A DNA stretch of 6,597 nt from JAYZDP01 sp036337765 (GTDB lineage: Bacteria; Acidobacteriota; Thermoanaerobaculia; Multivoradales; Multivoraceae). Each line of letters starts with the position of its first letter. Positions within the stretch are counted from its first letter, which is position 1. Positions 5,545 through 6,597 of this stretch are shown piece by piece. A model generated the notes under the pieces. It did no database searches, was not told the DNA's origin, and was given only the letters and a program-made list of their open reading frames with translations. The stretch is taken from contig JAYZDP010000132.1 in the NCBI GenBank assembly GCA_036337765.1, positions 1 to 6,597 on the forward strand. Direction: 5' to 3'. The position numbers were made by a program, and so were the translations under genes.

Positions 5545-6597
5545 ATGGCGAAACGCACTGCAGACGAGCCCGCCGAGGGTGCCAGGCCGAAGCGTAGCGT
5601 GCTCCGCCGCCTGATTCAGGTGGCGGCAGTCGGCCTGATCGGTGTAGGCACAGGAATAGGCGTGGCAGCCGTCATTCGCATCCCTTCGGTCGAGTCGATC
5701 GATAACTTTACCCCGGGTCTGACGACGGTCGTTCGCGACAGTCACGGCACCGCCTACCGGACCTGGGCCACGGAGCGCCGAGAGCTGATATCGGAGACGG
5801 AGATTCCCGCCGTCATGCGCGACGCGGTCCTGGCCGCCGAGGACAAGAACTTCTACCAGCACGGTGGAGTGGACCTTGGCGCGATCATTCGTTCCTCAGT
5901 CGTTGACATCAAGACCGGTGAGCTGGCCACCGGCGCCTCGACCCTCACGATGCAGCTCGCCAGAACCTACTTCCAACTCACACGCGAGGCCCGCTGGAGC
6001 CGAAAGATCAAGGAGGCTCTGCTCAGCGTCGAGCTCGAAAAGCGCTTGTCGAAGGACCAGATCCTGGCGCTCTACCTCAACGTCATGAACTTCGGCGGCC
6101 AACCGGCACGCTACGGAGTCAAGGCGGCGACGCGGTACTACTTCGACAAGGACGTCGCGGACCTCAGCGTGACCGAAGCAGCGATGCTCACCGCCATTCT
6201 GCCGTCGCCAAGCCGGCTGTCGCCCTACCGCACGCCCGAGCGGGTACTGACGCGCCGCAACTGGACTCTCGATCGCATGCTGCGCGGCGGTTCGCTGACT
6301 CCCGAAGTTCACGCCGCCGCGATTGCGTCGCCATTGGGCGTCGTCAAGCGCAAGAGCCGCGCCTCCGGACCCGGGCCCTTCTTCGCAGAAGAGGTGCGAC
6401 GCCACCTCGAGGCGCGCTACGGCGAGCAGACCTACAAGGAACGGGGGCTGCGGGTCGACACCACGATCGACCTGGATGCCCAGCGCGCCGCCGAGCGCGC
6501 CGTCCGCGACGGCCTCAGCGAGCTCGATCGCCGTCGCGGATGGCGTGACGCGACTCGGGTCGTCGAGGGGGACCCCGCCACCGAGGAGCTCTCCTCG
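5545..6597 (+). CDS. Class A penicillin-binding protein (GT51 transglycosylase), 3' end outside window
   Basis: This is a bifunctional peptidoglycan synthase of the PBP1 type, of which the first 351 residues are present. It polymerises lipid II into glycan strands and should crosslink them through a transpeptidase domain beyond the edge. Residues 1-23 are basic and cytoplasmic, and about 24-44 form the membrane anchor. The GT51 domain follows: AAEDKNFYQH (97-106) with catalytic Glu99; GASTLTMQLAR (130-140); RKIKEALLSVELEKRLSKDQI (153-173, conserved Glu157) followed by ALYLN; then AMLTAILPSPSRLSPY (213-228). VDTTIDLDAQ (304-313) is the usual lead into the transpeptidase domain. Variants: MQ instead of QQ in motif 2, and a longer loop with Asn for the usual Tyr in motif 4 (NVMNFGGQPARYG). 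The MQ form also occurs in PBP1C-type proteins, so the subclass is uncertain. The gene is divergent from the uvrB operon and has its own -10 box. Confidence 0.93.
   Translation, partial: MAKRTADEPAEGARPKRSVLRRLIQVAAVGLIGVGTGIGVAAVIRIPSVESIDNFTPGLTTVVRDSHGTAYRTWATERRELISETEIPAVMRDAVLAAEDKNFYQHGGVDLGAIIRSSVVDIKTGELATGASTLTMQLARTYFQLTREARWSRKIKEALLSVELEKRLSKDQILALYLNVMNFGGQPARYGVKAATRYYFDKDVADLSVTEAAMLTAILPSPSRLSPYRTPERVLTRRNWTLDRMLRGGSLTPEVHAAAIASPLGVVKRKSRASGPGPFFAEEVRRHLEARYGEQTYKERGLRVDTTIDLDAQRAAERAVRDGLSELDRRRGWRDATRVVEGDPATEELSS

Noticed and set aside
5269..6405. Minus-strand frames of 197 and 169 residues opposite the PBP gene
   Set aside because: The opposite strand encodes clear GT51 motifs across the region, and the first frame would also cross the divergent promoter region and overlap the membrane-protein gene.
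1..6597. CRISPR array, tRNA/rRNA, insertion sequence or intrinsic terminator
   Set aside because: No regular repeats, structured RNA signatures, transposase motifs, or GC hairpin followed by a T run were seen; gene packing leaves no gap above 46 bp.

Overview
The window is GC-rich, densely coding bacterial chromosome. It reads as an ordinary chromosomal locus, with no mobile element, RNA gene or CRISPR array visible. The long proteins are clear members of bacterial families: UvrB, UvrC and a class A penicillin-binding protein (PBP). The lineage cannot be fixed from sequence alone. A DUF4388-like/J-domain/TPR protein beside the UvrB-UvrC pair, and the strong G/C third-position bias, fit a delta-proteobacterial-grade Gram-negative such as Myxococcota or a neighbouring phylum. 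This is a low-confidence inference.

Layout: a tight minus-strand gene string runs from 5498 down to the left edge. Transcription order is a small single-pass membrane protein of unknown function (5498-5010), uvrB (5007-3028), uvrC (3021-1183), then a DUF4388-like/J-domain/TPR protein (1183 to beyond base 1). Gaps are 2 nt and 6 nt, followed by a 1-nt TGATG overlap, so the four genes are almost certainly one operon with translational coupling. A 46-bp divergent intergenic region (5499-5544) separates it from a plus-strand class A PBP gene (5545 to beyond 6597). That gene has a perfect TATAAT -10 hexamer just upstream.

Function: UvrB and UvrC are the damage-verification helicase and dual-incision nuclease of nucleotide excision repair; uvrA is not in the window. 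The membrane protein and the DUF4388/J-domain protein are unassigned operon partners. The PBP is a separate cell-wall synthesis unit that shares only the intergenic control region.

Points to check: the DUF4388/J-domain gene is split by an apparent -1 frame change at about 799-841. Its J domain carries HPN where the canonical tripeptide is HPD. The PBP has variant glycosyltransferase motifs, and the second helix-hairpin-helix of UvrC looks shortened. I found no convincing new multi-gene system. The most unusual item is the repair operon's coupling to the degenerate J-domain protein and the unknown membrane protein.
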